Origin: an uncultured Draconibacterium sp.
Lineage (GTDB): Bacteria > Bacteroidota > Bacteroidia > Bacteroidales > Prolixibacteraceae
Direction: 5' to 3'
NCBI GenBank assembly: GCA_947492175.1
Contig: CANLMQ010000018.1
Location: 1-64,000, forward strand
DNA length: 64,000 nt
Each line of letters begins with the position of its first letter. Position 1 is the first letter of the stretch. The notes under the pieces are model-generated. The model ran no database searches. It was not told where the DNA came from and worked only from the letters and a program-made list of their open reading frames with translations. Positions 53,794 to 63,912 of this stretch are shown one piece after another. Position numbers and translations under genes: made by a program.

Positions 53794-55338
53794 CTATTTA
53801 CCCAGACTTGCATCCAGGTTTTCATTAACATCAGCTGCTGATGTTGGAACCGGGAATAATGTCCGAAAGGCTTCGGTAGCAGGCTTTTCCTGGTAAGCTT
53901 CGGTAAATTTCCCAAAACGGACTAAATCCTGACGACGCAATCCTTCCCAGTATAACTCATACCCGCGTTCATTCAATACATCCTCCAAACTAAGACTTGG
54001 TAACGATCCTAAAGTTTTACCTTCAGCACTTCGTTTTGAACGCAAAAAGTTAATATCTGCAAGAGCTCCGGGTTCATCATTGTTACGTAGTTTTGCCTCG
54101 GCACGAATCAGATAAATATCAGAGATTCTCATAATTGGCACATCGTTAGGCGATGAAAACTGACGTTCGGTATCCGGGTTTGGCGCAAACTTTATCACAC
54201 GGATACCGGCATTTTCAGGAGAACTCTCAATATTTATTTCAGGAACAAAGATTAACGGATCACCATTACGTTGTTTTAAAGCAGTTCCGTCAACACCATA
54301 CTGCTGTCCAACTAAAAAGCCTTGATTAAAACCTGTTTCACTCATTATTCTACTATCATAATAACGAGCATCGTTTACCTTATCCCAGGTATTAAAGAAA
54401 GAGGAAGTAGTAGAAGGACCATTCCAGGTACTGGTATAATTACCAAATAACTGACTGTAATGTAAAGTAAAGTTTACCCAAACACTACCACTTCCCATAT
54501 CTACATTGTCATCCATTGGAACCCGGAAAATAAATTCCGGATGTTCGGCTACGTCTTTTTGGAACATACTCCAATAATCATCAGTCACTGAAAAAGTCCC
54601 TGAATTAATCAATTGGTCGCAATAATCAATTGCTTCCGACCATTTCCCCTCGCCACCATACACCTCGTAATTGAGATATAATTTTGCCAACAAAGCTTTT
54701 GCTGCTTCCTGAGTAACTCGTTCAGAACCAACTTCTGCTTTTGTCTTCAGGTTTGGCAAAATAGCTTTTACTTCTTCAATAATCCAGTCTGCTGCAGCTT
54801 TTTGATTTAATACTTCGGGTGTTACCGAGAAATCTAAATCTTCAGCTTCACGAAATGGTACCTGTCCAAAAAGATCGTTTATTAAATACATAAAATATGC
54901 CTTTAAAAACCGTGCTTCGTTAATGTACTGTTCGGTTGTTGAATTTTGATTGAACTGAGCAATGTAATAAATAGCAGTATTTGCTCGAGATACACCTTGA
55001 TTTAATGCATCCCAAACATTTTTTAAGCGAATATGATCCGAATTCCAGGTATGAACATGTAACTCCATCCATGCACCATTATCGTACCAGTCGGTTCCCC
55101 TTGTCGGAATAATTACTTCATCAGTAGTAACCTCTTGAAGTGCCCAGTAATCATACCATTCAATTGTTCTTCTTAAACTTCCGTAAGGAGGATTGATTAG
55201 TGATCCAATGTTCTCCGGATTATTAACAAGGTCGGCTCCAAGTTGCTCATCCAATACATTTTCTTCCAAATCGGTACACCCAAAAGCAAAGAACATTCCG
55301 ATTATTGTTAGCACTAATATTATTTTATATTTTTTCAT
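53794..55338 (-). CDS. SusD/RagB family nutrient-binding lipoprotein
   Basis: The 514-residue protein starts with a lipoprotein signal (IILVLTIIGMFFAFGC) and has SusD-family features: EARFLKAYFMYLINDLFGQVPF, TQEAAKALLAKLYLNYEVY (TPR-like helices) and the C-terminal IYLIRAEAKLRNNDEPGALADIN plus ERGYELYWEGLRRQDLVRFGKF. It forms the lid on the adjacent SusC barrel and captures glycans or peptides at the surface. It follows susC by 22 nt. No glycoside hydrolase or peptidase is linked, so the substrate cannot be guessed. Confidence 0.95.
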   Translation of the reverse strand: MKKYKIILVLTIIGMFFAFGCTDLEENVLDEQLGADLVNNPENIGSLINPPYGSLRRTIEWYDYWALQEVTTDEVIIPTRGTDWYDNGAWMELHVHTWNSDHIRLKNVWDALNQGVSRANTAIYYIAQFNQNSTTEQYINEARFLKAYFMYLINDLFGQVPFREAEDLDFSVTPEVLNQKAAADWIIEEVKAILPNLKTKAEVGSERVTQEAAKALLAKLYLNYEVYGGEGKWSEAIDYCDQLINSGTFSVTDDYWSMFQKDVAEHPEFIFRVPMDDNVDMGSGSVWVNFTLHYSQLFGNYTSTWNGPSTTSSFFNTWDKVNDARYYDSRIMSETGFNQGFLVGQQYGVDGTALKQRNGDPLIFVPEINIESSPENAGIRVIKFAPNPDTERQFSSPNDVPIMRISDIYLIRAEAKLRNNDEPGALADINFLRSKRSAEGKTLGSLPSLSLEDVLNERGYELYWEGLRRQDLVRFGKFTEAYQEKPATEAFRTLFPVPTSAADVNENLDASLGK

Positions 55339-55360
55339 AATTGTTCGATTTTAAGTGTTA

Positions 55361-58300
55361 TTAAAACTGAAGATTTACACCAAATGTAAAGGTTCGCGGT
55401 TTCGGATAAGATGTATAATCAATTCCCATTGACGGTACACCATTCTCATCGGCAACGGTATTAATCTCAGGATCGTAACCTGTGTAATCGGTAAATACCA
55501 ACAAATTGTTTCCGGTTACATATACACGGGCATTACCCAGCCAACTCACTTTTTTTGTATCGATTGTGTAACCTACTGTCAGGTTAGATAAACGAAGGAA
55601 AGAAGCATCTTCGATAAAACGCGATGAGAATGCATTTGAATTATCCGGACTTTCATTTGATTCGAATACTTCTTTGGTTACATTAAAACCTTTATCCAAA
55701 GGACCTTTTAAGAATAATGCATTGGCAGTGTTGTTGTACACTTTATTTCCGGCAGAACCGTACCAGAACATACTAAAATCAAAACGTTTGTAATTTAAAC
55801 TGGTTGTGAAACTATAAGTAAAATCAGGTAAAGCCGATCCCAGATATTCTTTTACAGCAACACCTTCGCTATCTTCTTTGTAAATACTTAAACCGTTTGA
55901 GTCGAGTCCCTGGTAAACCATTCCGTAAAAAGTACCAACCGGTTGACCATTTGTAATTATCTGAACACGTGTACCGGACAAGCCTTGTCCACTTGCGTTA
56001 CCGGTTTCAATTAACTTAACCGGTAAATCCTTCACTTCATTATGTATGTATGCGAAGTTACCTCCAAGCTCCCACGAGAAATCTTTTTTATCAACAATTA
56101 ATCCGTTTAATCCCAGTTCAATTCCGTTATTTATGATGCGCAAGTCGGGAACATTCTGCCACTGCGTTTGTGTCGCAGCCGGTGCTTTTGCCGGTATCTC
56201 AAGTAATACATCTTTGGTTGATTTACTAAATAAATCAATAGTACCCGACAAACGATTATTAAAGAAACCAAAATCAATTCCGAAGTTTGTTTGCAACGTT
56301 GTTTCCCACTGAATATCAGGATTCGGCGTTCTCAGAAATGTAATACCCGGAGAAAGTGCCCCGTTAAAATATCCATTAGCATTAGGTTCGGTACCAACAG
56401 CCAGTAAGGAAATCTTATCCGGAATCTCCTGGTTACCTGTCATACCCCATCCCAAACGAACTTTCAGATTACTAAGTGATTCCATACTTTGCATAAAATC
56501 TTCTTCTGACATACGCCATGCGAAAGCTGCAGATGGGAAGAATCCGTATTTCTTGTTTTCTCCAAATTTCGACGATCCATCCATCCGCCCGGTAAAAGTT
56601 AACAGGTATCTATCTTTATAACTGTAATTTACCCTTCCAAAAAAAGATTGTAATTCACGTTCGTAAGCTGAAGAATTTACAATAGCTGAAGAGAAATTAC
56701 CATACTGAAGATTATCGGTATATTTAATATCATCAACCTCAAATCCATTCACATTCATTTCAGTTGTTGTGTATTTTATAAACTGATAAGCGTGTCCGGC
56801 AAGGAAGTTAAAACGATGATCGTCGTTAATGGTTTTTAAGTAAGTTAAGTAGTTTTCAATTAATTTGTTGTTTGCAGCAACTCCATTAATGTTCGCTTCT
56901 CCTTTATTTACCAAATAACTAAGTTCCTGATCCTGATTTACACGACGTTCGGCAACTGTACGATCCAAACCAATATTCAACTTGTATTTTAAGTCTGTAA
57001 TAATTTCGTATTCTGCCGAGGCATTAAAGATAGTTCTGTCGGTGAGGGTAACATCATCAACAAGACTAAGCATCGCTACCGGATTTCGTTGATCCTGAGC
57101 ATGTTGATAATAACTTCCGTCTTCTTTAAAAACCGGGTAAGTAGGATTCGACTTTAAGGCAGAAAGGATTAAGTCTCCCTCATATCCCGAACCATCCTGA
57201 TCGGTAATTGGTGATCGTGAATCATTTACATGTGAAGCAATTAAGGTTGCAGCCAGATTTAGTTTTCCATTAAACATTTCCTGGGTTACTTTAATCTTCC
57301 CGTTTATTTTTTCTTGTCCGGTCTGGTCAACAATACCTTTTTGGTCAATATATCCCAAAGAAGCTTTGTAAGTAAACTTTTCGGTACCACCGCCATATGA
57401 AAGATTATGACTTTGTGTAACTCCTGTGGTGTAAATCTCATCTTGCCAGTCGGTGCTTGCTCCTAAATCCAATAATTTTGATCCGTCGGCTTTTGTATAA
57501 GAGCGAAATTCATCTGCTGACAGAAGATCCATTTTCTCGCGAATGCTTGAAACTCCCAAATAACCATCATACGATAATGTTCCTTCTCCCTTTTGTCCTT
57601 TTTTGGTTGTAATAATTACCACACCATTTGCTCCTCTGGCTCCATATATGGCAGTAGAAGAAGCGTCTTTCAAAATGTCGATTGACTCAATATCTTCCGG
57701 GTTTAAGAAACTAAGTGGGTTTTTGCTTGAACCACTACCATATCCGGCAGCACTTCCCCCTGTTGGTGTTACATCTGCATTATCCAACGGAATTCCATCG
57801 ACAACATAAAGTGGCTCCTGCCCCGAACGAATGGAATTTGATCCACGAATGCGCACTGACATTCCGGTTCCCGGCTCACCACTATTTTGAGTAATGTTTA
57901 CTCCAGAAACACGTCCTTGCATCATTTCAACCGGGTTGGTAGCAACACTTTTATTCATGTCTTCTTCTGTTAAACGATTGGTTGCTCCTGTCAGGTCACT
58001 TTTACGCTGAACCCCATAGCCAATGGCAACGACTTCGTCCAGTTGTAATACATCTTCCTTTAAAGTAATATTGAAAAGAGTTTGTGTTCCGATCTCAATT
58101 TCCTGTGTTTGGAAACCAACAAATGAGAACGATAGAATTTCTGAACCGGCAGGAATATCAAGTGAGAAATTTCCATCAAAATTGGTTACAGTACCTATAG
58201 TTGTTCCTTTTACAACTATTGTAACACCAGGCAATGGTTCTCCGTTCGAATCAGTAACAATCCCATTAATATTTTTCTTTTGCTGATCAACATTCATTAA

Positions 58301-58675
58301 AACCGAGCCAACTTTTTTAGTGATTGCTATTTGCCTGTCACTAATTTTATAGGTCAGATTTGTTGCTTCCAATGCCTGATCAAGTAAATTCTCAACTGTA
58401 ACATCGTTTACAGTTACATCCACTTTTTGATTTGGATTTACGATATCGTCAGAGTAAACTATAATAAATTCACTTGACTTTTCAATTTCGTGAAATACTT
58501 GTTTTAGTGATACGTTATTAAGTCGCATTGAGAATTTTGCTGTTTGCGAATAACTACTTGCAGCAGATGCAAACACGGCAGATATTAGCAAGATTATAGT
58601 TAGCCTCATAATAAGGAATGTTTTTTTGACAAGCCGTGATTGCACAGCAATGCCATTCTTAAAAATTTTATTCAT
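55361..58675 (-). CDS. SusC/RagA family TonB-dependent receptor with STN domain
   Basis: The 1104-residue outer-membrane importer has a signal peptide (IILLISAVFASAASSYSQ). An STN secretin/TonB N-terminal domain (about residues 48-118, FSMRLNNVSLKQVFHEIEKS) signals to FecR. A carboxypeptidase-regulatory-like domain (about 134-210, GIVTDSNGEPLPGVTIVVKG), a plug (VVAIGYGVQRKSDLTGA, RIRGSNSIRSGQEPLYVVDG) and the barrel ending TFTFGVNLQF follow. The STN domain fits the upstream sigma/FecR pair, implying substrate-induced autoregulation. It transports with SusD using TonB energy. Confidence 0.96.
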   Translation of the reverse strand: MNKIFKNGIAVQSRLVKKTFLIMRLTIILLISAVFASAASSYSQTAKFSMRLNNVSLKQVFHEIEKSSEFIIVYSDDIVNPNQKVDVTVNDVTVENLLDQALEATNLTYKISDRQIAITKKVGSVLMNVDQQKKNINGIVTDSNGEPLPGVTIVVKGTTIGTVTNFDGNFSLDIPAGSEILSFSFVGFQTQEIEIGTQTLFNITLKEDVLQLDEVVAIGYGVQRKSDLTGATNRLTEEDMNKSVATNPVEMMQGRVSGVNITQNSGEPGTGMSVRIRGSNSIRSGQEPLYVVDGIPLDNADVTPTGGSAAGYGSGSSKNPLSFLNPEDIESIDILKDASSTAIYGARGANGVVIITTKKGQKGEGTLSYDGYLGVSSIREKMDLLSADEFRSYTKADGSKLLDLGASTDWQDEIYTTGVTQSHNLSYGGGTEKFTYKASLGYIDQKGIVDQTGQEKINGKIKVTQEMFNGKLNLAATLIASHVNDSRSPITDQDGSGYEGDLILSALKSNPTYPVFKEDGSYYQHAQDQRNPVAMLSLVDDVTLTDRTIFNASAEYEIITDLKYKLNIGLDRTVAERRVNQDQELSYLVNKGEANINGVAANNKLIENYLTYLKTINDDHRFNFLAGHAYQFIKYTTTEMNVNGFEVDDIKYTDNLQYGNFSSAIVNSSAYERELQSFFGRVNYSYKDRYLLTFTGRMDGSSKFGENKKYGFFPSAAFAWRMSEEDFMQSMESLSNLKVRLGWGMTGNQEIPDKISLLAVGTEPNANGYFNGALSPGITFLRTPNPDIQWETTLQTNFGIDFGFFNNRLSGTIDLFSKSTKDVLLEIPAKAPAATQTQWQNVPDLRIINNGIELGLNGLIVDKKDFSWELGGNFAYIHNEVKDLPVKLIETGNASGQGLSGTRVQIITNGQPVGTFYGMVYQGLDSNGLSIYKEDSEGVAVKEYLGSALPDFTYSFTTSLNYKRFDFSMFWYGSAGNKVYNNTANALFLKGPLDKGFNVTKEVFESNESPDNSNAFSSRFIEDASFLRLSNLTVGYTIDTKKVSWLGNARVYVTGNNLLVFTDYTGYDPEINTVADENGVPSMGIDYTSYPKPRTFTFGVNLQF

Positions 58676-58805
58676 AAATTTAAAGCGTTTAATTAAAGAT
58701 TCTAATTAATTATTCTCACGAGCCGGCGGGTGGTACGAACACTCTCCGGTTCTTTTTGTTAGTCAATAGCTAGTTCATTTAGTTTTTATACATAGGCAAA
58801 ATATT

Positions 58806-60002
58806 TTAGTTTGGTTTTACTATAAAATAATCCCCGTTCTTTTGTTTTCCCCAGTCAATTGGGACAAAAGCCTGAATCACATCCAACACATCAGATATGT
58901 CGTTTTTTAAATCAAGTTTTCCGGAAATTTTGTATCCGCCCAACATGGGATCTTTTATATGTATTTTTTTGTTGTAATATCTTTCCAGTTTTCGAACAAC
59001 CCTGTTTAAGTCCTGCTTGTCGCAATCAAACATTCCTTCTTTCCACGATATGTATGTATCAACATCCACACGATTTACATAATTTACACCGCTTTCTTTA
59101 TCCAACAAATACATCTCGTCAGGCACCAATATCTTTTTGTCCTTTCCTCCAAGTATTCCTTCTTTTTTGGTCTCCACACTAACACTGCCACTTACCAAAA
59201 CAGTTTGGAATATGTTATCATCAGGATAAGCAGAAACATCAAAACTGGTTCCCAAAACTTCAACATCGGCATGTTCTGTTCGAACAATAAAAGGACTTTC
59301 TTCGTTTCTTACCACCTCAAAAAACGCTTCTCCAATCAATAAAACCTCACGCTGTTTTTTATCAAGAACAGAAGGGTACATTAGCTGACTTCCTGCATTT
59401 AACCACACTTTTGTTCCGTCGCTAAGTGTTAGCTGAGAGCTTTTCCCATAAGGAATTATTACCCTGTTCATTTCTGATTTTGCCTGCATTGTCTGCTGCG
59501 AAATGGTATCGTTATCAATTATCACTTTCTCTCCTGTAGCATCGTATTTAATCTCCGAATCTTTTGAATGCAGCGGAACAGATTTTCCTCCCGGTAATAT
59601 TACCTGGGCTTCGTTGAAATTTACAGGTGTTGTTTCTGCAATTGTAAATTCATTGGACTGTGAATTACTGTAGAAATAATAACTCATAGCACCTGTTGCA
59701 AAAACCAAAATAAAAATAGCGGCGTATTTCAGAATGGTAAACACTCTGCTGTTTTTCCTGTCGGAATGATGTTTTACATTGTTCCAGATTGTAAATATTT
59801 CGTCGAGTGTTAACTCATCGTGAGCAAAATTAAAATGATTAAAAATTTCAATGGCTTCCTTTATTTCTGACTCTTTCTCAGGATTTTTAGCCATGAATTT
59901 TTCCCAAAATTTTACTGCCTCTTTATCTGATCTTAATCTCCAGCGAATAAACGATTCTTCGTTTAAAAAATCAGTTGATGTGTATGTTGAATATTTTCCC
60001 AT
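58806..60002 (-). CDS. FecR family anti-sigma factor
   Basis: The 398-residue protein has a cytosolic N-terminal segment that would bind the ECF sigma factor, one membrane helix (about residues 87-107, ILKYAAIFILVFATGAMSYY), a periplasmic FecR domain (about 165-275, PYGKSSQLTLSDGTKVWLNAGS, in part) and a DUF4974-type C-terminal domain (FDCDKQDLNRVVRKLERYYN). It should sense the STN domain of SusC. MGKYSTYTS is preferred to the MQKMGK start. It is between the sigma gene and susC on the same strand. Confidence 0.93.
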   Translation of the reverse strand: MGKYSTYTSTDFLNEESFIRWRLRSDKEAVKFWEKFMAKNPEKESEIKEAIEIFNHFNFAHDELTLDEIFTIWNNVKHHSDRKNSRVFTILKYAAIFILVFATGAMSYYFYSNSQSNEFTIAETTPVNFNEAQVILPGGKSVPLHSKDSEIKYDATGEKVIIDNDTISQQTMQAKSEMNRVIIPYGKSSQLTLSDGTKVWLNAGSQLMYPSVLDKKQREVLLIGEAFFEVVRNEESPFIVRTEHADVEVLGTSFDVSAYPDDNIFQTVLVSGSVSVETKKEGILGGKDKKILVPDEMYLLDKESGVNYVNRVDVDTYISWKEGMFDCDKQDLNRVVRKLERYYNKKIHIKDPMLGGYKISGKLDLKNDISDVLDVIQAFVPIDWGKQKNGDYFIVKPN

Positions 60003-60100
60003 TTTTTGCAATCTCTACTAGCATAAGACAAGAGTTGCAAAAGTGTAGATAGTTTTTTTTATAAATTTTATATGTTGAAGAGCAGGTTTTTGGGGAAAGT

Positions 60101-60709
60101 TTAATCCAGACGGGCAAATACAACAAAAAGAATTTTCGAGATTCTTTTTTTATCGCTCTTTAAAACACTTCGCACTTTTTGAATGGCACGACTAATTAAC
60201 GAACGCGAAGATTGCTCTTCCAGGTGCAGAATTTCAGCAATTTCTTTATGACTCAGACCAAAATAAAATTTAAGATAAAGCGCCTCTTTTTGCCTGCTCG
60301 TTAACGATTCGATAGCAGAACGCACAGCCAGGGTCTTTTTTGAATAATTATCGTTTTCGAATTCTGCCTGATCCAAATTCTGAAATCCGATTTCGAAACG
60401 ATAATCTCCACTCTCCAGGATACTTTCAAGTTTACTCGATCTTATCATCTCACGAATGATAGTTCTTTTAACAGCCGTAAATAAATACCCTTTCACATTA
60501 TTTGTTTCCGAAAGTCGGGTTCGTGTTTGAATGAGTGTTACAAACAATTCCTGAATACAATCTTTAACCAACGATTTATCAACGGTAAACTTGCATCCAA
60601 AGGCAAATAAGTCGTTTACATTATTCAGATAGATTTTCGAGAGCGCGGTTTCACTTCCTTCCAGAAAATCCTTCCACAGCAAAATATCTTGGTCCTGGTT
60701 AGGATACAC
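60101..60709 (-). CDS. ECF RNA polymerase sigma factor
   Basis: The 202-residue protein has sigma-70 regions 2 and 4. Region 2 contains LVKDCIQELFVTLIQ and the -10 binding KGYLFTAVKRTIIREMI. Region 4 is LTSRQKEALYLKFYFGLSHKEIAEIL followed by a helix-turn-helix, SSRSLISRAIQKVRSVL. It is of the Bacteroidota FecI-like group paired with FecR and SusC. A -7 word, TATATTTG, on the minus strand (60744-60737) precedes it by 28 nt. Its own target promoter, upstream of susC, cannot be recognised by eye. Confidence 0.94.
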   Translation of the reverse strand: MYPNQDQDILLWKDFLEGSETALSKIYLNNVNDLFAFGCKFTVDKSLVKDCIQELFVTLIQTRTRLSETNNVKGYLFTAVKRTIIREMIRSSKLESILESGDYRFEIGFQNLDQAEFENDNYSKKTLAVRSAIESLTSRQKEALYLKFYFGLSHKEIAEILHLEEQSSRSLISRAIQKVRSVLKSDKKRISKILFVVFARLD

Positions 60710-60736
60710 GTTGATCTTAGTTTAGATAGTTCAAAC

Positions 60737-60744
60737 CAAATATA
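60737..60744 (-). promoter_or_regulatory. -7 element of the sigma factor gene
   Basis: Minus-strand TATATTTG matches TAnnTTTG, 28 nt before the ATG at 60709. No TTTG -33 box is clear. Confidence 0.5.
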
Positions 60745-60840
60745 TAACTTTTGAAGATAAAAATAAGCTTAGTTATTAAATAACATAAGTTCTTTTGAAT
60801 ATTTTTAAGAGTTTCAAAAATTCATTTCGACTTATTCAGA

Positions 60841-60931
60841 CAGTAAGGCTTCGTTATGATGAAACTCCTTACTGCAAGATATGGTGAGTTAAACCCATAA
60901 GATTCCTCGTCTATCGCTCGAAATCTATTCG
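60841..60931. repeat. intergenic palindromes related to repeat family A
   Basis: CAGTAAGG (60841-60848) and CCTTACTG (60867-60874) form an 8-bp inverted repeat. Behind it, GATTCCTCGTC and GCTCGAAATCTATTCGG repeat the words GATTTCTC and TTCGAAA of the element at 38741-38835. It is probably a decayed family copy between the sigma gene and marC. No gene is seen in 60710-60941. Confidence 0.4.
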
Positions 60932-60941
60932 GACAGATGAC

Positions 60942-61538
60942 TTAAACAAGCACTTTAATTCCGTTAATCAGCATCTGTACTGCCATCATCACCAAAATCA
61001 TTCCCATTAAACGCTCAAGTGCGATCAATCCACGCTGTTTGAAAAAACGTATCAGGAATGGCGCCAACATTAAAATTACTGCCGATGCTGCCCATGCTAC
61101 AACCAAGGCAACCAGCCAATGCATTGTATTATCAGGGCTACTCTGAGTCATAAGAATAAGCATTGCCAACACGGAAGGTCCGGCAATTAACGGTATAGCA
61201 ATCGGGACTAAAAACGGTTCTCCGTCAGGATTCGCTCCCATTATTCCCTCTGGTTTTGGGAAAATCATTCGTAAACCGATTATTAAAAGGATGATACCAC
61301 CTGAAATAGTAACTGTTTCCTGTTGCAAATGCAGGAAATTTAACAAGGGTTTTCCTGCAAACAGAAAAACAAGCAAAATAAACAAGGCAAGTACTAACTC
61401 GCGCGCAATAATAAATCGCTGTCTTTTGGGCTCAATACCATTTAACACTGATAATAAAACCGGGATATTGCCCAGCGGATCCATAAGAAAAAACAGCAAT
61501 ACTGCCGCCGACATAATTGAATTTCCGATATCAACCAT
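60942..61538 (-). CDS. MarC family integral membrane protein
   Basis: The 198-residue protein has six membrane helices and the MarC family pattern: FFLMDPLGNIPVLLSVLNGI at the start, LFAGKPLLNFLHLQQETVTISGGIILLIIG in the middle (partly quoted) and PLIAGPSVLAMLILM. The NPxG-like DPLGNIP loop is typical. Molecular function of MarC proteins is not established; older links to multiple drug resistance are doubtful. It stands alone, 63 nt downstream of the sugar kinase on the same strand. Confidence 0.9.
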   Translation of the reverse strand: MVDIGNSIMSAAVLLFFLMDPLGNIPVLLSVLNGIEPKRQRFIIARELVLALFILLVFLFAGKPLLNFLHLQQETVTISGGIILLIIGLRMIFPKPEGIMGANPDGEPFLVPIAIPLIAGPSVLAMLILMTQSSPDNTMHWLVALVVAWAASAVILMLAPFLIRFFKQRGLIALERLMGMILVMMAVQMLINGIKVLV

Positions 61539-61601
61539 ACCAAATATATTTAATAAGAGTACAAAGCTAATAGTTATGTTTGATTTCGGTAATAAGTTGC
61601 C

Positions 61602-62501
61602 TTATAATTGTTTTAATATCTTATCGATTTCATCCATTTCGTATTTTGGGGTAGCACCTGCTTTTGAGGCCACAAAAGCACCTGTTGCACACGCAAAAGC
61701 CAAGGCATCGGCTGGGCTATACTTTTTTAGAAGGGCTGCAATCAATCCGGCCAGAAAAGCGTCCCCGGCTCCAACAGTATCTACAGCATTTACTCTAAAT
61801 CCCGGATGCTCATAAAATTCACCATCGTAATACAACAAAGCTCCCTTTTCACCTTTTGTTACACAAACCATTTGTAAATTGTAATGCGAAACAAACCATT
61901 TCTCCAGGTTGTGTTCGTCGTATTTCTGTTTGTTATGCCACGCTGCAAAAGTCAGCAGTTCATCATCATTTAACTTTACAATATCAGTTTTCTGAAGCAG
62001 CATTTCTACTACTTCTTTCGAGTCGTAAGGTTTTCTGAAATTTACATCAATGAGTTTAACTCCTTCATTATCCAGCAAATTTAAAACTGTATTTCTGGTA
62101 ACCGAATTTCGTGAAGCCAGCGAGCCATAAATCATCAATCCTGATTCTCGTGCTTTTTTTGCCAACGAATCAGTCAGCTTTAAGTTATCCCAGGCAACCG
62201 GCTCGCAAATTTCGTAGGAAGCATTGTTATTCTTATCTAAATGCACCAAAACTTCGCTGGTAGGAAGTGTATCATCCTCCTGGATATAATCAGTTGACAT
62301 TCCGGCTTCTTCCAGAAACAGCTTAAGTTCACGCCCCGGCTCATCTTTGCCAATACTGCTGGCAATGGCAACATTTAAACCGATTGCATTTAAATGAAGT
62401 GCTACATTCATAGGAGCTCCTCCCGGTTTTGTCCCCGATGGAAGACGATCCCAAAGCACCTCACCAACACACAGAATTTCGTGATTTTTAATTTCCATCA
62501 T
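61602..62501 (-). CDS. PfkB family carbohydrate kinase (fructokinase-like)
   Basis: The 299-residue ribokinase-family enzyme phosphorylates a sugar with ATP. The N-terminal signature is KPGGAPMNVALHLNAIG. The ATP-site signature is NAVDTVGAGDAFLAGL, with the catalytic Asp in GAGDA. ICVGEVLWDRLPSG-like (ILCVGEVLWDRLPSG) and VKLIDVNFRKPY suggest fructokinase, but related sugars are possible. Two consecutive Met codons make the start 62501 or 62498. No transporter or sugar hydrolase is adjacent. Confidence 0.9.
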   Translation of the reverse strand: MMEIKNHEILCVGEVLWDRLPSGTKPGGAPMNVALHLNAIGLNVAIASSIGKDEPGRELKLFLEEAGMSTDYIQEDDTLPTSEVLVHLDKNNNASYEICEPVAWDNLKLTDSLAKKARESGLMIYGSLASRNSVTRNTVLNLLDNEGVKLIDVNFRKPYDSKEVVEMLLQKTDIVKLNDDELLTFAAWHNKQKYDEHNLEKWFVSHYNLQMVCVTKGEKGALLYYDGEFYEHPGFRVNAVDTVGAGDAFLAGLIAALLKKYSPADALAFACATGAFVASKAGATPKYEMDEIDKILKQL

Positions 62502-62631
62502 CTTTGATTGTTATTGGATTAAGTTGCTCCCAAGTTAACAGTGTTTTTACAATACAAAATACAAAAATGCTTAGAACACTTCTGCCCTATATTTTAAACA
62601 AGCACTAAAATGATTTGCCAAATAATCGTTC

Positions 62632-63546
62632 TTATTTTATCAGCCGGATTATTTCTTCCACTTTCTCGTCCATAGGAAGGTGTCCGTTTATCCAGTGAAT
62701 TTTTGTTCCGCGTTTTTCCATTCCCCTAAACCAGGTCATCTGACGTTTGGCAAACTGATGAATAGCAATTTCCAGTTTTGTAAACATCTCGTCGAAACTA
62801 AGCTCTCCAATTAAATGAAGCGTAAGGAATTTATATTCCAGCCCATAATAAATTAGTTGCTCCGGAGTTAATCCCGAATCAAGAAGTTTCTGAACCTCAT
62901 CCAGCATTCCTTCGTCCAGGCGTTGTTTTAAACGGGTAGTTATTCGTTGGCGACGCATTCCCCGGTCAAAATCAATTCCAACATTCAAACTGTTTATATC
63001 AGGCATTTCCGAATCGTCTTTCGGATTTTCAGCGTAATATTTTTCTATTTCTATGGCCCGAATAGCGCGACGATCGGTTTCTACATCGGTATGATTATGA
63101 AGTTCTGGTTTTAAACTTTTCAGAATTTCAGTCAACTCTGCAAGTGTTTTCCCTTCCAGTTCCTTTCTCAAAGCTTTATTGGGAGGAACTTCAATTAACC
63201 GGTAATTTTTTAAAACCGCCTCCAGGTACAAACCACTTCCGCCACACAATACAGGAAATTTTTTACGGGCATTAATTTCGTCAAAAACCTTTATAAAATC
63301 GGTTTGAAAACGATACACATTGTAATGTACTCCGGCATCTTCAATATCGACCAGATGAGAAGGAATCTCAACACCATCTACAAAATAATCTTCATAATCT
63401 TTTCCGGTTCCCAAATCCATTCCCCGGTATACCTGCCGCGAGTCAGCCGAAATTACTTCGCCATTAATACGCGCTGCAAAGTGTGCCGCCAAACCAGTTT
63501 TACCTGTGGCAGTTGGCCCCAATATCGTAACTAAATTGTATTTCAA
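62632..63546 (-). CDS. miaA: tRNA dimethylallyltransferase
   Basis: The 304-residue MiaA transfers a dimethylallyl group to A37 of tRNAs reading UNN codons. The P-loop is ILGPTATGKTGLA, followed by ISADSRQVYRGMDLGTGKD, the HLVDIEDAGVHYNVYRFQTD region (partly quoted) and PVLCGGSGLYLEAVL. The tRNA-binding C-terminal region has YGLEYKFL and FAKRQMTWFRG. Length is standard. Upstream DNA up to 63712 has no gene that I trust. Confidence 0.96.
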   Translation of the reverse strand: MKYNLVTILGPTATGKTGLAAHFAARINGEVISADSRQVYRGMDLGTGKDYEDYFVDGVEIPSHLVDIEDAGVHYNVYRFQTDFIKVFDEINARKKFPVLCGGSGLYLEAVLKNYRLIEVPPNKALRKELEGKTLAELTEILKSLKPELHNHTDVETDRRAIRAIEIEKYYAENPKDDSEMPDINSLNVGIDFDRGMRRQRITTRLKQRLDEGMLDEVQKLLDSGLTPEQLIYYGLEYKFLTLHLIGELSFDEMFTKLEIAIHQFAKRQMTWFRGMEKRGTKIHWINGHLPMDEKVEEIIRLIK

Positions 63547-63699
63547 ACCTTATAATTTTAAGATACAAATTAACGAAATATTGATGGCTTAGCCATTCTA
63601 AATCTTCAATTTCACATAAGTACGCTTAATTGATGCATCTTCTCTTTCTAAAATATTTAAATAACTCACAATATTTTTCTAAATAATTGCAGAATCATT

Positions 63700-63707
63700 T
63701 ATATTTG
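63700..63707 (+). promoter_or_regulatory. -7 element upstream of cutC
   Basis: TATATTTG matches TAnnTTTG. The implied start near 63714 leaves a leader of about 200 nt before the cutC ATG at 63913. A 50-codon frame (63712-63864) lies in that leader but has no recognisable features. Confidence 0.45.
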
Positions 63708-63912
63708 AGCCATGAGAACGATTCGATTTTTTACATTTTGGCTTTTCGGGGTGTATACTTTTCCCGTTCTGCGAAAAAGGGAAATCCACGGATTAAAGTT
63801 CTGTCATGGTACATTGAGCAGGCAGAATTTAAAGAATCGCTTTTCAATTAATGTATCCTTCTGACTACAGATTCGTATTAACAACATTCCAAATTGATTT
63901 AAATAAAAGAAA

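Noticed and set aside
63712..63864. 50-codon plus-strand frame in front of cutC
   Set aside because: It starts only 5 nt after the promoter element and has no recognisable motif; it is more likely leader sequence.
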